Below are positions 53,565 to 62,267 of a stretch of 64,000 nt of DNA, in pieces. Made by a program: the position numbers and the translations under genes. Position 1 is the stretch's first letter. Each line of letters starts with the position of its first letter. Source of the stretch: Candidatus Stackebrandtia faecavium (lineage in GTDB: Bacteria > Actinomycetota > Actinomycetes > Mycobacteriales > Micromonosporaceae); contig DXIM01000078.1 in NCBI GenBank assembly GCA_019112895.1, positions 38,441 to 102,440 of the forward strand. The letters run 5' to 3'. The notes under the pieces are model-generated. The model was not told the origin of the DNA and did no database searches. It worked only from the letters and a program-made list of their open reading frames with translations.

Positions 53565-54850
53565 GGCAAGACTCCTTTGGACTCAAGAGCAAGAGTGATC
53601 TGGTCACGTAGCTGCTGCTGGGCCGAATCCGGATCGATATCGGCCGGCGGCGACAGCACGGAAGACGTCACGGTCGAAATGTTCTGGTAAACGGGAGTCA
53701 CCGGCCGTGCCGCCGCGTTTTCCAGGGCGTCCAGAATCGCACCGCGCATCGGATACGCCTCCTCCATCTCGGATTCGGAGTACACGCTTTCGATAGTCGG
53801 AGGCAAACCGTCCTTCGTGGCCGCGGTCAGTTGATTTTTCGGGCTACGCAGGCACAACGCCGCATCGAAGGCGAGGTCCGGGTTTTGAGAGAAACTGCTA
53901 ACGGCGAAGTTCGCGCCCCCCAACGGGGCGGCGCCCTTCCCGTCGATCCCCGGGTAGGGCGCCCACTTGAAGTTCTTGGCCATGTCTGGTTGGCCCTCCA
54001 CCATCGACGGATACACGAATGGCCAGTTGACCTGGGCAAACGACGAACCGCTTTCCATGGCCAGCCTCGCCTGGTCCTCCTGTGTGTTCGACAGCGACGG
54101 GTTGGCGGCACTCGACGTCGAGAAACGCTGCAACTGCTCGAGCGCTTCCACGGCCGGGTCACCCATCTCCACGTCCTTGACGTTTTCGGTCAAGATGCTG
54201 CCGCCGGCCGACTCGATAAGGCTGTTGAACCACACGACGAGCCCCTCGTACTGAGCCCCGGTCGCCTCGACATAGTGGGGGTCGCCCTTGGCTTTGAGTT
54301 CTTCGGCGACGTCGATGAGTTCGTCCCACGTCTGGGCCGGTTCCGGCATCAGATCGGACCGGTACCACAGCAGCTGGACGTTCGTGTTGTACGGAGCGGC
54401 GAACATTTCGTCCTCATACATGGCCGTCTCCAGGGGAGCCTCCAACACACCCTTTTCGGCTTGGGCCCGCTGTTCGTCCGGCCACGGCAGGATCCATTCG
54501 GCCGAAGCCAGCTCAGCGGTCCACGTCACGTCGACGCCGAGCACATCCATACCGGAGTCTCCCGCGGCTAGACGCCGAACCAGTTGCTCGCGCTGTGAGT
54601 CGGCGTCGCGCGGCAACGTGTTCAGCACGATCTTGTAGTCGCCGGCGGCTTCCTCGTTGCACCGGTCCACGATCGTTTTCAGGTTCTCTTGGGGCGCGTT
54701 ATAGAGGTTGATGACCTTGGATCCGCCGCTGTCGGCGCACCCGGCAAGCATCCCGCTGAGCACCACTGCGGCCAGGATCCCGCTGAACCATCGCCTGCCT
54801 CGGGGCAAGAAACGCTGTGAATTCGACACGATGCGAAGATAATGCCGCAT
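53561..54850 (-). CDS. Sugar-binding lipoprotein of the ABC transporter
   Basis: A family 1 extracellular solute-binding lipoprotein of 429 residues. The signal ends in the lipobox LAGC and the mature part starts CADSGGSKVINLYNAPQEN. The frame begins at ATG 54850; GTG 54829 is also possible and fits better with a TTGTGA-16-TATATG promoter in the 50-nt gap whose -10 would overlap ATG 54850. Neither has a ribosome-binding site. Together with the LacI and GH35 genes it suggests uptake of a galactoside or related oligosaccharide. Confidence 0.9.
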   Translation of the reverse strand: MRHYLRIVSNSQRFLPRGRRWFSGILAAVVLSGMLAGCADSGGSKVINLYNAPQENLKTIVDRCNEEAAGDYKIVLNTLPRDADSQREQLVRRLAAGDSGMDVLGVDVTWTAELASAEWILPWPDEQRAQAEKGVLEAPLETAMYEDEMFAAPYNTNVQLLWYRSDLMPEPAQTWDELIDVAEELKAKGDPHYVEATGAQYEGLVVWFNSLIESAGGSILTENVKDVEMGDPAVEALEQLQRFSTSSAANPSLSNTQEDQARLAMESGSSFAQVNWPFVYPSMVEGQPDMAKNFKWAPYPGIDGKGAAPLGGANFAVSSFSQNPDLAFDAALCLRSPKNQLTAATKDGLPPTIESVYSESEMEEAYPMRGAILDALENAAARPVTPVYQNISTVTSSVLSPPADIDPDSAQQQLRDQITLALESKGVLP

Positions 54851-54900
54851 ATAGGGGCATTTCTGGTATTCACAACAAATCGAACACCAGTCCGGCCGTC

Positions 54901-55908
54901 TTACATGCGCCTGGTGCTGTCACGCACCACCAATTCGCCCTCAATCGGGATCGTCACCTCGCTGGGTCCGTCAAGCCCCAGGGCGCACGCCTTTTCCCCG
55001 ATCGCCGTCAACGGCAACCGCACCGTCGTCAACGACGGATACAGGTCGGCGGCGACCGGAACATCGTCGAACCCGGCGACGGAAACGTCACCGGGGATGT
55101 CGCGTCCTGCTTCGCGCAGCGCACGATAAAACCCGCTGGCCATCACGTCGCTGGTCACGAACACGGCCGTGGCGTCGAAACCATCCCTGCAGAACTGCTG
55201 TCCCGCACGGTAACCGCCGTCCCTCGAGAACTCGGAATCGATCGTGTCGACGCGTGCCGTGCGCGGCAGCCCCGCAACGAAACCGGCGCGCCGGTCCTCG
55301 ACGACCTGCAGTAGCCGTTCCCCGCACACGATCGCGAAACGTGTGTGTCCCAGTGACGAGAAATGCTGCGCCAACCTGGTCGCTGCGTCCCGGTTACGCG
55401 GATGCACGCAAGCCCCCGGCATTCCCGGCTGCCCGACGCTCACAATTGTCGCCCCCGACTCGGACAGGTCCTGCAACGCTTTCGCCAAGCTCGCTTCCCG
55501 TTTCGGGTCGACTGTGCGAGAACCGACGACAATCGCGGCCCGGGGCCGCAACCCCCGCATAGCGCTCAGGCGTTGGCGTTCCGAATTCAGTTCGATCCCG
55601 GTCTCGCTCACCACCACCCGGACGTTGCGACGCATCGCCTCGGTGAAAATTCCGTGCGCGATCTGACTGAAATACGGGTCAGTGATGTCGCGTACCAGCA
55701 CGGCCAGCACCGACGAGGCCTGCCGGGCTAGGTTTTGGGCCTGTACGTTCGGGGCATACCTCAGTTCGCCGGCGGCTTTACGCACTTTCCGCGCCAGCCC
55801 TGGGCTGACCTTATGTGCAGAACCATTGAGGACACGCGAGGCGGTGGCGACGGAGACGCCGGCGGCAGCGGCAACGTCGGCCAAAGTGCTGGGGCGGGCA
55901 TGGTTCAC
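54901..55908 (-). CDS. LacI-family transcriptional repressor
   Basis: A 335-residue repressor. The N-terminal headpiece is STLADVAAAAGVSVATASRV, with the hinge RKAAGELRYAPN. The sugar-binding domain has VLVRDITDPYFSQIAHGIF and VTSDVMASGFYRAL. GTG 55908 lies 6 nt after a TACTGT -10 box, so the transcript is probably leaderless. It heads the transporter genes and is divergent from a TIM-barrel gene, which it probably also controls. The inducer is likely a sugar from the transported substrate. Confidence 0.93.
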   Translation of the reverse strand: MNHARPSTLADVAAAAGVSVATASRVLNGSAHKVSPGLARKVRKAAGELRYAPNVQAQNLARQASSVLAVLVRDITDPYFSQIAHGIFTEAMRRNVRVVVSETGIELNSERQRLSAMRGLRPRAAIVVGSRTVDPKREASLAKALQDLSESGATIVSVGQPGMPGACVHPRNRDAATRLAQHFSSLGHTRFAIVCGERLLQVVEDRRAGFVAGLPRTARVDTIDSEFSRDGGYRAGQQFCRDGFDATAVFVTSDVMASGFYRALREAGRDIPGDVSVAGFDDVPVAADLYPSLTTVRLPLTAIGEKACALGLDGPSEVTIPIEGELVVRDSTRRM

Positions 55909-55970
55909 AGATGCACAGTACCGCTGCCGCAATGAAAAGATGTGCCATCAGTTCACCGCTGCCTACGCAC

Positions 55971-55986
55971 TGCACGAATTCCCGCA
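55971..55986. promoter_or_regulatory. Palindrome between lacI and the isomerase gene
   Basis: An imperfect 16-bp palindrome centred on GAATTC with TGC and GCA ends, in the 90-nt divergent gap. It could be the LacI operator. The TAAGCT -10 box of the isomerase gene follows directly (55987-55992). Confidence 0.35.
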
Positions 55987-55998
55987 TAAGCTTTATTC

Positions 55999-56748
55999 AT
56001 GACCACGGCAGGTTTTTCGACGCTCGGTTGCCCGGGCGTGCCCATCGACAACGTCTTGCGCCTTGCGCAGCAGTACCACGCCGACTGTGTGCAGTTGCGC
56101 ATCGCCCAAGATGAACCTGTGCACACCGGTTTGTCCGCGCGGCAACGTTCCGGCATCCGGCTCAAGTTCTCCGATGCCGGCGTGGACTTCGCGGCGCTCG
56201 CGACGTACGTGAAACTGTCCGACCCGAACCTTCTCGGACCGCTCGAGCAGCATCTGCAACTGGCCAGTGACCTCGGCGCGCCCGCATTGAGGTTGTTTCC
56301 CGGTGACGTCGAAGCCGAGATCGCGGTCCAACGCCTGTCCTGTGCGGTGTCGACGGCCGAAGGTAGCGGCGTGAAAATCACCCTCGAGACACACGATTCA
56401 TATTTGGCGGGGGCCGACATCGCCGGGCTGCTGTCTGCCTCGACGGCCGGTGCCGGCGCCGTATGGGATGTTTTGCACACGTGGCGCAGCGGTGAAAAGC
56501 TCGAAGACAGTGCCGCCGCGCTTGGCCCGTACTTGGCGGAACTGCAGATCAAGGACGTGCCGTCTAAGACCGATCTGCGGCCGGTCGCTCCCGGAAACGG
56601 GGAGGTACCGGCGCGCGAAGCCATCGACGTCGCGATCGCCGGCGGATTCTCGGGCCCCATCATTTTCGAGCACGAGGCGAAGTGGCGCGAGGACGCCGAC
56701 GCCTTCGAACCATCACTGGCTGCGGCCATGGCGCTCATTCGAAAATAA
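55999..56748 (+). CDS. Sugar phosphate isomerase/epimerase-like TIM barrel protein
   Basis: A 249-residue protein of the xylose isomerase-like superfamily. Metal ligand regions: VKITLETHDSYL, GAVWDVLHTWRSGE, LAELQIKDVPS and PIIFEHEAKW. TAAGCT lies 6 nt before ATG 55999, consistent with a leaderless start. It is divergent from lacI and ends at an intrinsic terminator (56784-56823). It probably converts a sugar derived from the transported compound; the substrate is unknown. Confidence 0.85.
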   Translation: MTTAGFSTLGCPGVPIDNVLRLAQQYHADCVQLRIAQDEPVHTGLSARQRSGIRLKFSDAGVDFAALATYVKLSDPNLLGPLEQHLQLASDLGAPALRLFPGDVEAEIAVQRLSCAVSTAEGSGVKITLETHDSYLAGADIAGLLSASTAGAGAVWDVLHTWRSGEKLEDSAAALGPYLAELQIKDVPSKTDLRPVAPGNGEVPAREAIDVAIAGGFSGPIIFEHEAKWREDADAFEPSLAAAMALIRK

Positions 56749-56783
56749 CCCACACTAAAGACTATAAATAGTTCACAACCTTT

Positions 56784-56823
56784 AGCTCAGTCCGTTTTGA
56801 GTTCACAACGGACTGAGCTTTTG
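56784..56823 (+). terminator. Intrinsic terminator after the isomerase gene
   Basis: A perfect 13-bp stem (56784-56796 with 56807-56819), 10-nt loop and short T run. Confidence 0.85.
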
Positions 56824-56916
56824 CATCCCACATAACGGACACATAACTGCTTCGACAATCCCATTCATTAGGATGCCGAAGCCTATAGTTGATATTTCAT
56901 TCATAGACGGACATAC

Positions 56917-56957
56917 AAAACTGGCCCAGGTTCTTTAAGAACCTGGGCCAGTTTTTT
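56917..56957. terminator. Bidirectional terminator downstream of the first subtilase
   Basis: A near-perfect palindrome of about 19 bp per arm with T runs on both strands. It ends the minus-strand subtilase gene and backs up the terminator at 56784. Confidence 0.9.
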
Positions 56958-57004
56958 CGCTATTGTGCATCAGCACTCAGTGCTGTGCTACGCCAGCTTT
57001 CGCA

Positions 57005-58195
57005 TTACTGCAACAGGAAGCCGGTGTTCAGCAGGATGTTGGCAGTGCCCTCAGGCGCGTTGCCAATGGCGTCCGCCAGACCGTTTTCGGTCAGCGCAGC
57101 CTTGACGTCCTCAGGAGTGGCCTCCGGGTTTTCACCCAGGTACAGCGTGGCGGCACCCGCAACGTGCGGCGACGCCATCGAGGTGCCGGACATGGTGTCT
57201 TCACCGTCGCCCGGGGCAGCGGACACGATGTCCACACCCGGCGCGTAGATGTCGACGCACTCACCGAAGTTGGTGAAGTCAGCCGAAGCGTCAGCGTTGT
57301 CGCTGGCCGCAACCGTGATGGCTTCTTCAACACCGGACGGCGAGCCCTGGCAAGCGTCAGCGCTCTCGTTGCCAGCGGCAACCGCGAAGGTCACGCCAGC
57401 TTCGACGCCGGCCTTGACGGCGTCGTCGATCGCCTGGTCAGCGCCGCCACCGAGGCTCATGTTGGCGGTCGAAGGACCGTCAGCGTTCTCGGCGACCCAG
57501 TTGATGCCGTCAACGACCTGCTCGGTCGTGCCGGAGCCCTGGTCGTCGAGCACGCGGACACCAACGACGGTCGCGGACTTCGCCAGACCGTACTCGGTGC
57601 CAGCCGTCGTGCCGGCAACGTGCGTACCGTGGCCGTGGCCGTCAGCCGGGTCTTCGTCGCCGTCAACGGCGTCGTAGCCCGCTTCCGTACGTCCCTCGAA
57701 GTCGGAGTGTTCGTAGTCCACACCGGTGTCGATGATGTACGCGGTAACGCCTTCACCCGCAGTGTCGGGGTAGTTGTAGGCGCTGTCACCTTCGGTTTCT
57801 TCCTGGTCAACGCGGTCCTGACCCCACGACGGCGGGCTGTCCTGCGTCTCGGTGACCTCGTGCTTGAGGTTCGCCTGGACGTAGTCGACTGCCGGGTCCG
57901 CCGCCAAGTCCTGGGCCTTGTCAGCCGAAGCCTTGATGGAGAAGGAACCGACCGCGTTGTACTGGTTGGACACGGTCACGCCGTAGTCGCTGGCCATGCT
58001 GTCGACCGCGGCGGTCGAGATCTCTTCGGAGTTGAGCGAAACGATGTAGCTGCCGTCAATGGCGCGGTCGCTGTCAGCGCCGAGAATTTCACTCTCGGCG
58101 TGTGCCGGGGCCGACCCGACCATTGCCACTGCGGTTGCTGCTGCCGCTACGCCTGCGATACCGAAAGCTGCGCGGCTCTTTTTGTTAATCTTCAT
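57005..58195 (-). CDS. Secreted subtilisin-family serine protease (short form)
   Basis: A 396-residue S8 protease. Signal peptide (GVAAAATAVAMVGSAPAHA), an I9-type inhibitor propeptide (residues about 48-112), then the catalytic domain with Asp in YIIDTGVDYEHSDFEG, His in GHGHGTHVAGTTAG, oxyanion Asn in VAAGNESAD and Ser in SGTSMASPHVAGAA. A Cys pair (DACQGSPSG, GECVDIY) may form a disulfide. A purine-rich ribosome-binding site precedes ATG 58195. It is a close tandem copy of the gene at 58650 but lacks its C-terminal domain. Expected to be secreted and autoprocessed. Confidence 0.96.
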   Translation of the reverse strand: MKINKKSRAAFGIAGVAAAATAVAMVGSAPAHAESEILGADSDRAIDGSYIVSLNSEEISTAAVDSMASDYGVTVSNQYNAVGSFSIKASADKAQDLAADPAVDYVQANLKHEVTETQDSPPSWGQDRVDQEETEGDSAYNYPDTAGEGVTAYIIDTGVDYEHSDFEGRTEAGYDAVDGDEDPADGHGHGTHVAGTTAGTEYGLAKSATVVGVRVLDDQGSGTTEQVVDGINWVAENADGPSTANMSLGGGADQAIDDAVKAGVEAGVTFAVAAGNESADACQGSPSGVEEAITVAASDNADASADFTNFGECVDIYAPGVDIVSAAPGDGEDTMSGTSMASPHVAGAATLYLGENPEATPEDVKAALTENGLADAIGNAPEGTANILLNTGFLLQ

Positions 58196-58243
58196 GCTTT
58201 TCTTCTCTCTCTGCGAAGGGTGGGCAGTTCGAAAAGGATGGTT

Positions 58244-58255
58244 TGCAATATTGCA
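58244..58255. promoter_or_regulatory. Perfect palindrome in the leader of the short subtilase
   Basis: TGCAATATTGCA, about 48 nt before the start codon, in the predicted untranslated leader. An operator is possible. Confidence 0.35.
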
Positions 58256-58324
58256 GGGTCACCGTCCTTTCGCCTGTCCGGCAGAAGCAAACTTCGGAGT
58301 CTTCTGGCTTCGAAGTCCGAAGCG

Positions 58325-58353
58325 ACACTATGCGACTTATCAACATATGTAAA
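58325..58353 (-). promoter_or_regulatory. Promoter of the short subtilase
   Basis: On the minus strand TTTACA, 17-bp spacer, TAGTGT. It would give a leader of about 120 nt. Confidence 0.55.
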
Positions 58354-58367
58354 GGGCTGATTTTTAT

Positions 58368-58383
58368 CCTTTCCGGGGAAAGG
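58368..58383. promoter_or_regulatory. Inverted repeat upstream of the short subtilase promoter
   Basis: CCTTTCC and GGAAAGG around 2 nt, about 15 bp upstream of the -35 box, where an activator could bind. Confidence 0.3.
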
Positions 58384-58588
58384 TTGTCGCCCAAAACGCA
58401 CGCGAACACATCAACCGGCCAGTCGATATTGACCGATCGGACGGCTGCGCAATCGCGAACGATTGGTTGGGCGCAGACACTACCGACCGGTAACCCCGAC
58501 GGCAACAGTTAATCCCACAAAAGTCACATAAGAAACCCAACGAATCCGACTCCACACGGTACGTACATGCTCTTCACCATCGCACAAA

Positions 58589-58627
58589 AAACTCGGCTGC
58601 GATCCGCAATGGATCGCAGCCGAGTTT
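58589..58627. terminator. Terminator after the long subtilase
   Basis: A perfect 17-bp stem (58589-58605 with 58611-58627), 5-nt loop and T run on the minus strand, 22 nt after the stop. Confidence 0.92.
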
Positions 58628-58649
58628 GAAATGTACTGATGACCTGCTA

Positions 58650-60221
58650 TTACAGGTTCAGCGACCAGCTGTTCAACGTGCCAGTGAAGTACGCCCACTC
58701 GTCGGTGACGCGCAGCGTCCAGTCGCCAGAAGCGTCCTCGTTCGACAAGTCAACGGTGTACTCTTCCGCGACGTTCGGGTTCCAGTCGGTCAAGCTGGCT
58801 TCCTTCAAGGTGTAAGCCTCACCGGAAGGCGAGACGAGTTCGATCGTCAAGTCGCCGCTCCACTGGTGCTCGATGTCAACCGTAACCGTGCTCTCGGCGG
58901 AGGCAGCGGCGTCACAGTCGACAGCCAAGGTCGATTCGGTCGAACCGTTGTCAACCAGCTCGACGGCCTCAGCCGACTCAGCGGTGCATTCGCCCGGCTC
59001 GGGGTCGGGCTCGCCCGGCTCCTCGCCGCCACCGTCACCAAGCATGAAGCCGGTGTTCAGCAGCAGGTTCGGGGTGCCGTCCGGCACACCGCTGATAACG
59101 CCCTCGAGAGCGTTCTCAGTCAGCGCAGCCTTGACGTCCGCCGGAGTCGCGTCCGGGTTCTCGCCCATGTACAGGGTCGCAGCGCCGGCCACGTGCGGCG
59201 ACGCCATCGAGGTGCCGGACATGGTGTCTTCACCACCACCCGGGGCCGCGGACACGATGTCCACACCCGGCGCGTAGATGTCAACACACTCACCGAAGTT
59301 GGTGAACGAAGCCGAAGCGTCAGCGTTGTCGCTAGCCGCAACCGTGATGGCTTCTTCAACACCGGACGGCGAACCCTGGCAAGCGTCAGCGCTCTCGTTA
59401 CCAGCAGCAACCGCGAAGGTCACGCCAGCTTCGACGCCAGCCTTGACCGCGTCGTCGATCGCCTGGTCAACGCCGCCACCGAGGCTCATGTTCGCCACGG
59501 ACGGGCCGTCAGCGTTCTCAGCAACCCAGTTGATGCCGTTGACAACCTGCTCGGTCGTGCCGGAGCCGTTGTCGTCAAGCACGCGAACACCAACGACGGT
59601 CGCGGACTTCGCCAGACCGTACTCGGTGCCAGCCGTGGTACCCGCGACGTGCGTGCCGTGGCCGTGGCCGTCGGCCGGGTCCTCGTCGCCGTCAACGGCG
59701 TCGTAGCCCGGAGCGGTGCGCCCCTCGAAGTCGGAGTGGTCGTAGTCCACACCGGTGTCGATGATGTAGGACGTAACGCCTTCACCCGCAGTGTCGGGGT
59801 AGTTGTAGGCGCCATCGCCTTGGGTACCTTCCTGGTCAACGCGGTCCAGGCCCCACGACGGCGGGCTGTCCTGCGTACCAAGCACCTCGTGCTTCATGTT
59901 CGCCTGCACGTATTCGACAGCCGGGTCCGCCGCCATCTTGCGGGCATCGGACGCCGACATTTCAACGCTGACGGCGTTGATGTTGTCGAAAGTCGTGTTT
60001 ACGGTCGCGTTGTACGACGACGCGAGTGATTGGTCAGCCTTGGCCGCCAGCTCGCTGTCGCTGAGCATGACGATGTAGCTGCCGTCAATCGCGTTGTCGC
60101 TGTTCGCGCCGAGGACATCAGCCTCGGCGTGTGCCGGGGATGCACCCAATACGGCGGCAGTCACTGCAGCGGTAGCCGCTACACCGACGGCCGCAGCCAT
60201 GCGGGTACGGGATTTGGACAT
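58650..60221 (-). CDS. Secreted subtilisin-family protease with P/homoB-like domain (long form)
   Basis: A 523-residue S8 protease. Signal peptide (TAAVTAAVLGASPAHA), I9-type propeptide, catalytic domain with YIIDTGVDYDHSDFEG, GHGHGTHVAGTTAG and SGTSMASPHVAGAA as in the short copy, then an acidic Gly-Glu-Pro linker (GDGGGEEPGEPDPEPGE) and a C-terminal proprotein-convertase P-like domain (IEHQWSGDLTIELVSPSG, DASGDWTLRVTDEWAYFTG). It has GAGGGAG before ATG 60221. The two genes share most of the catalytic DNA with an offset of about 2029 bp. Confidence 0.96.
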   Translation of the reverse strand: MSKSRTRMAAAVGVAATAAVTAAVLGASPAHAEADVLGANSDNAIDGSYIVMLSDSELAAKADQSLASSYNATVNTTFDNINAVSVEMSASDARKMAADPAVEYVQANMKHEVLGTQDSPPSWGLDRVDQEGTQGDGAYNYPDTAGEGVTSYIIDTGVDYDHSDFEGRTAPGYDAVDGDEDPADGHGHGTHVAGTTAGTEYGLAKSATVVGVRVLDDNGSGTTEQVVNGINWVAENADGPSVANMSLGGGVDQAIDDAVKAGVEAGVTFAVAAGNESADACQGSPSGVEEAITVAASDNADASASFTNFGECVDIYAPGVDIVSAAPGGGEDTMSGTSMASPHVAGAATLYMGENPDATPADVKAALTENALEGVISGVPDGTPNLLLNTGFMLGDGGGEEPGEPDPEPGECTAESAEAVELVDNGSTESTLAVDCDAAASAESTVTVDIEHQWSGDLTIELVSPSGEAYTLKEASLTDWNPNVAEEYTVDLSNEDASGDWTLRVTDEWAYFTGTLNSWSLNL

Positions 60222-60314
60222 ACTTTCTCCCTCACAAAATGGCAGGGGGCAGACTGGCCGAATTTCGCGCGATACGAGGGGGCCGGCCGGGCTGCCGGAC
60301 GCTCAAAGAGCGGG

Positions 60315-60330
60315 GCTCGTGGGCACGAGC
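60315..60330. promoter_or_regulatory. Inverted repeat at the long-subtilase transcription start
   Basis: GCTCGTG and CACGAGC around 2 nt, lying just downstream of the promoter at 60339. Operator or leader hairpin. Confidence 0.35.
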
Positions 60331-60338
60331 TTGCGGGA

Positions 60339-60367
60339 AGAGTATGTGAAGAAATCTATGTTGTAAA
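60339..60367 (-). promoter_or_regulatory. Promoter of the long subtilase
   Basis: On the minus strand TTTACA, 17-bp spacer, TACTCT. Same -35 and spacing as the short-subtilase promoter. Confidence 0.55.
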
Positions 60368-60425
60368 CCCATGGATGTTATTAAATTTCCATAACTCGCC
60401 ATCTACTGAGCAATATAGACGAAAA

Positions 60426-60458
60426 GGCATACGCCCACGACGTGGACGTATGCCCCTT
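60426..60458 (-). terminator. Terminator of the osmoprotectant binding-protein gene
   Basis: A 13-bp stem with one mismatch (60426-60438 with 60442-60454) and T runs, 18 nt after the stop at 60476. Confidence 0.8.
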
Positions 60459-60475
60459 TTTACCTATTGATCCCC

Positions 60476-61510
60476 TTAGTCTTCGTCGGAAGGCTCCGGG
60501 TCCACCTTTACGCCCTCAGCAAGAGCGCTATCTGTTGTGGTCACAGTTCCTACGGTCGATTCACCGGACACTACGGAACGTTTTGAACTAGTTCCAATAT
60601 CCAAGGATTTGAAATCACCGAATTGAATCTCGTACGTCTCTTGCAATCCGAGTTGGCAATACACGCGTTCCGGGCACTCCGGAGGACCCGCCAACACGGA
60701 AGCCTTACCGCTGCATTTATCCGCGAACTCCGACAGGGTCTCGACACCGTGCTCATCCGCGAAAGCCTGCGTCACCACGTACGCGTTCTGCGTGGAAGCT
60801 TCCGCCGGCTCCCCCATGGCCAGGCCCGCATCGGAAGCGAAGCCCGACAAGGTCTCCATCGTTTCGCCGATCTCCGGTGACGCCACCGGATCCTGAGCGT
60901 CATCAGCGCTCGCGTCCGGATTCAACGTCTCCGTCAACGAAGCCGCATACTCCGGGATGACATCGAAATCGCCGTCCTCAAGCGCGGGCAGATACGCCTC
61001 ACGGTTGCCGACATCCTTCAACTCGGCTTCGAACCCCGCGGCGTCCAACGCTGACTTGTAGATGCTGGCCACGATCTGGCTCTCCGAGAAGTTCGCGTGG
61101 CCAACCACTACCGAACCCGAACCATCGCTGATACCCGTAGCCAAGTCGTTCGACTTCGCGTAATCCTCGGCCGCATCCATCGGCGTCATCCGATCAATGT
61201 CGACCTTCTTATTCAGATCCGTCAGGTCCTGAGTCGTCAACACCGCGGAGACGCTGTTGACGGCATCCACAGCCGCGTCATCCGCCGAATCGGCGTTGAA
61301 CGCAGGAACAAGATTCTCCGAAGCCTGCAGATTCTTGTCGTCCTTCAAAGCCACCAAAGTGTCACCAGCGATGGGCTCACAGCCTTCACCAGTCACATCC
61401 TCGGGAGCCGTGGTACCGGACGAACCCGGATCGCCGCACGCAGTAAGCCCGACAGCGAGCACTCCCGCGATCGGAATAGCGGCCATTATGGTCAATCGTT
61501 TAGGGGACAT
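60476..61510 (-). CDS. Osmoprotectant (glycine betaine/choline) binding lipoprotein
   Basis: A 344-residue OpuAC/ProX-type binding lipoprotein. The signal ends in LTAC with a GDPGSSGTTA linker. The binding domain includes VVVGHANFSESQIVASIYKS and FDVIPEYAASLTETLN, typical of quaternary-ammonium binding proteins. ATG 61510 was chosen; a TATTCT box lies just upstream. With the two permeases upstream and the divergent ATPase it forms an OpuB/ProU-type importer for compatible solutes. Confidence 0.92.
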   Translation of the reverse strand: MSPKRLTIMAAIPIAGVLAVGLTACGDPGSSGTTAPEDVTGEGCEPIAGDTLVALKDDKNLQASENLVPAFNADSADDAAVDAVNSVSAVLTTQDLTDLNKKVDIDRMTPMDAAEDYAKSNDLATGISDGSGSVVVGHANFSESQIVASIYKSALDAAGFEAELKDVGNREAYLPALEDGDFDVIPEYAASLTETLNPDASADDAQDPVASPEIGETMETLSGFASDAGLAMGEPAEASTQNAYVVTQAFADEHGVETLSEFADKCSGKASVLAGPPECPERVYCQLGLQETYEIQFGDFKSLDIGTSSKRSVVSGESTVGTVTTTDSALAEGVKVDPEPSDED

Positions 61511-61559
61511 CCCCAAAGAATACTGCTAGGTCGCGACAAAAACCTGCCCAACCACAGGC

Positions 61560-62267
61560 TCAATCGCCACTGCTCCGCCACGAAGCCGCCGCCAAATCAC
61601 GCAACGCCGGCGGCGTCACGAGGCGCTCGGCCCACGCCAGCACGCCCTCCGCCAGCAACGCAATCGCCGCCACCAAAAAGCCACCTGCCAGGATCTGCCC
61701 GCCGCCGACCGACATGCCCAGGCCGAAACCACGCATGATGATTTCCCCCAAACCACCGCCGTCGAACAACGCCGCCAACGTCGTCGTCGCGATCGTCTGC
61801 ACCGCGGCGGTGCGAAAGCCGCTGGCCATCTCGGGAACCGCAAGCGGCAGCTCCACACGCAGCAGCAGGTCACGACGCGAAAAACCCATGCCCAAAGCCG
61901 CGTCACGGGCGTCAGCGTCCACGTCCCGCACGCCCGTATATGCGGTCGCCAACAGCGGCGGAACCGCGAACACCGCCAACGCCGGTACGACCGATTGCGG
62001 ACCGAAACCCAAAACCGTCAACGGCAGCAAACTCAACAACGCCATCGTCGGGATCGCGCGCGTCAAATTTGCGATGACCACGGTCACTGCCCCGCCGCGA
62101 CCGGTATGTCCCAGCCACACCCCCAACGGCCACGAGACCAGGCACGCCAGAGCAATCGCCAGCCCCGACAGGTACATGTGCTCGCCGAGAAGCGCCACGA
62201 TCCCATTCGGGTTCGTCCAGTTCAGCGGGTCGTTCAACCACGTAAAAGCCTGCGAAAAAATGTTCAT
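61560..62267 (-). CDS. Osmoprotectant ABC transporter permease
   Basis: A 235-residue ProW/OpuCB-type permease with five or six membrane segments. The coupling loop reads DARDAALGMGFSRRDLLLRV then ELPLAVPEM. ATG 62267 overlaps the other permease stop (ATGA). Confidence 0.92.
   Translation of the reverse strand: MNIFSQAFTWLNDPLNWTNPNGIVALLGEHMYLSGLAIALACLVSWPLGVWLGHTGRGGAVTVVIANLTRAIPTMALLSLLPLTVLGFGPQSVVPALAVFAVPPLLATAYTGVRDVDADARDAALGMGFSRRDLLLRVELPLAVPEMASGFRTAAVQTIATTTLAALFDGGGLGEIIMRGFGLGMSVGGGQILAGGFLVAAIALLAEGVLAWAERLVTPPALRDLAAASWRSSGD

Larger units (their letters stand above)
58196..58649. other. Intergenic region between the subtilases
   Basis: No gene in these 454 nt. It contains the promoter of the short subtilase (58325-58353), two palindromes (58244-58255, 58368-58383) and the terminator of the long subtilase (58589-58627). 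Confidence 0.6.

Noticed and set aside
56963..60029. Two long plus-strand frames (about 465 codons each) opposite the subtilase genes
   Set aside because: They are antisense shadows produced by the GC-rich third positions of the real genes; they are Val/Arg-rich and lack start signals.
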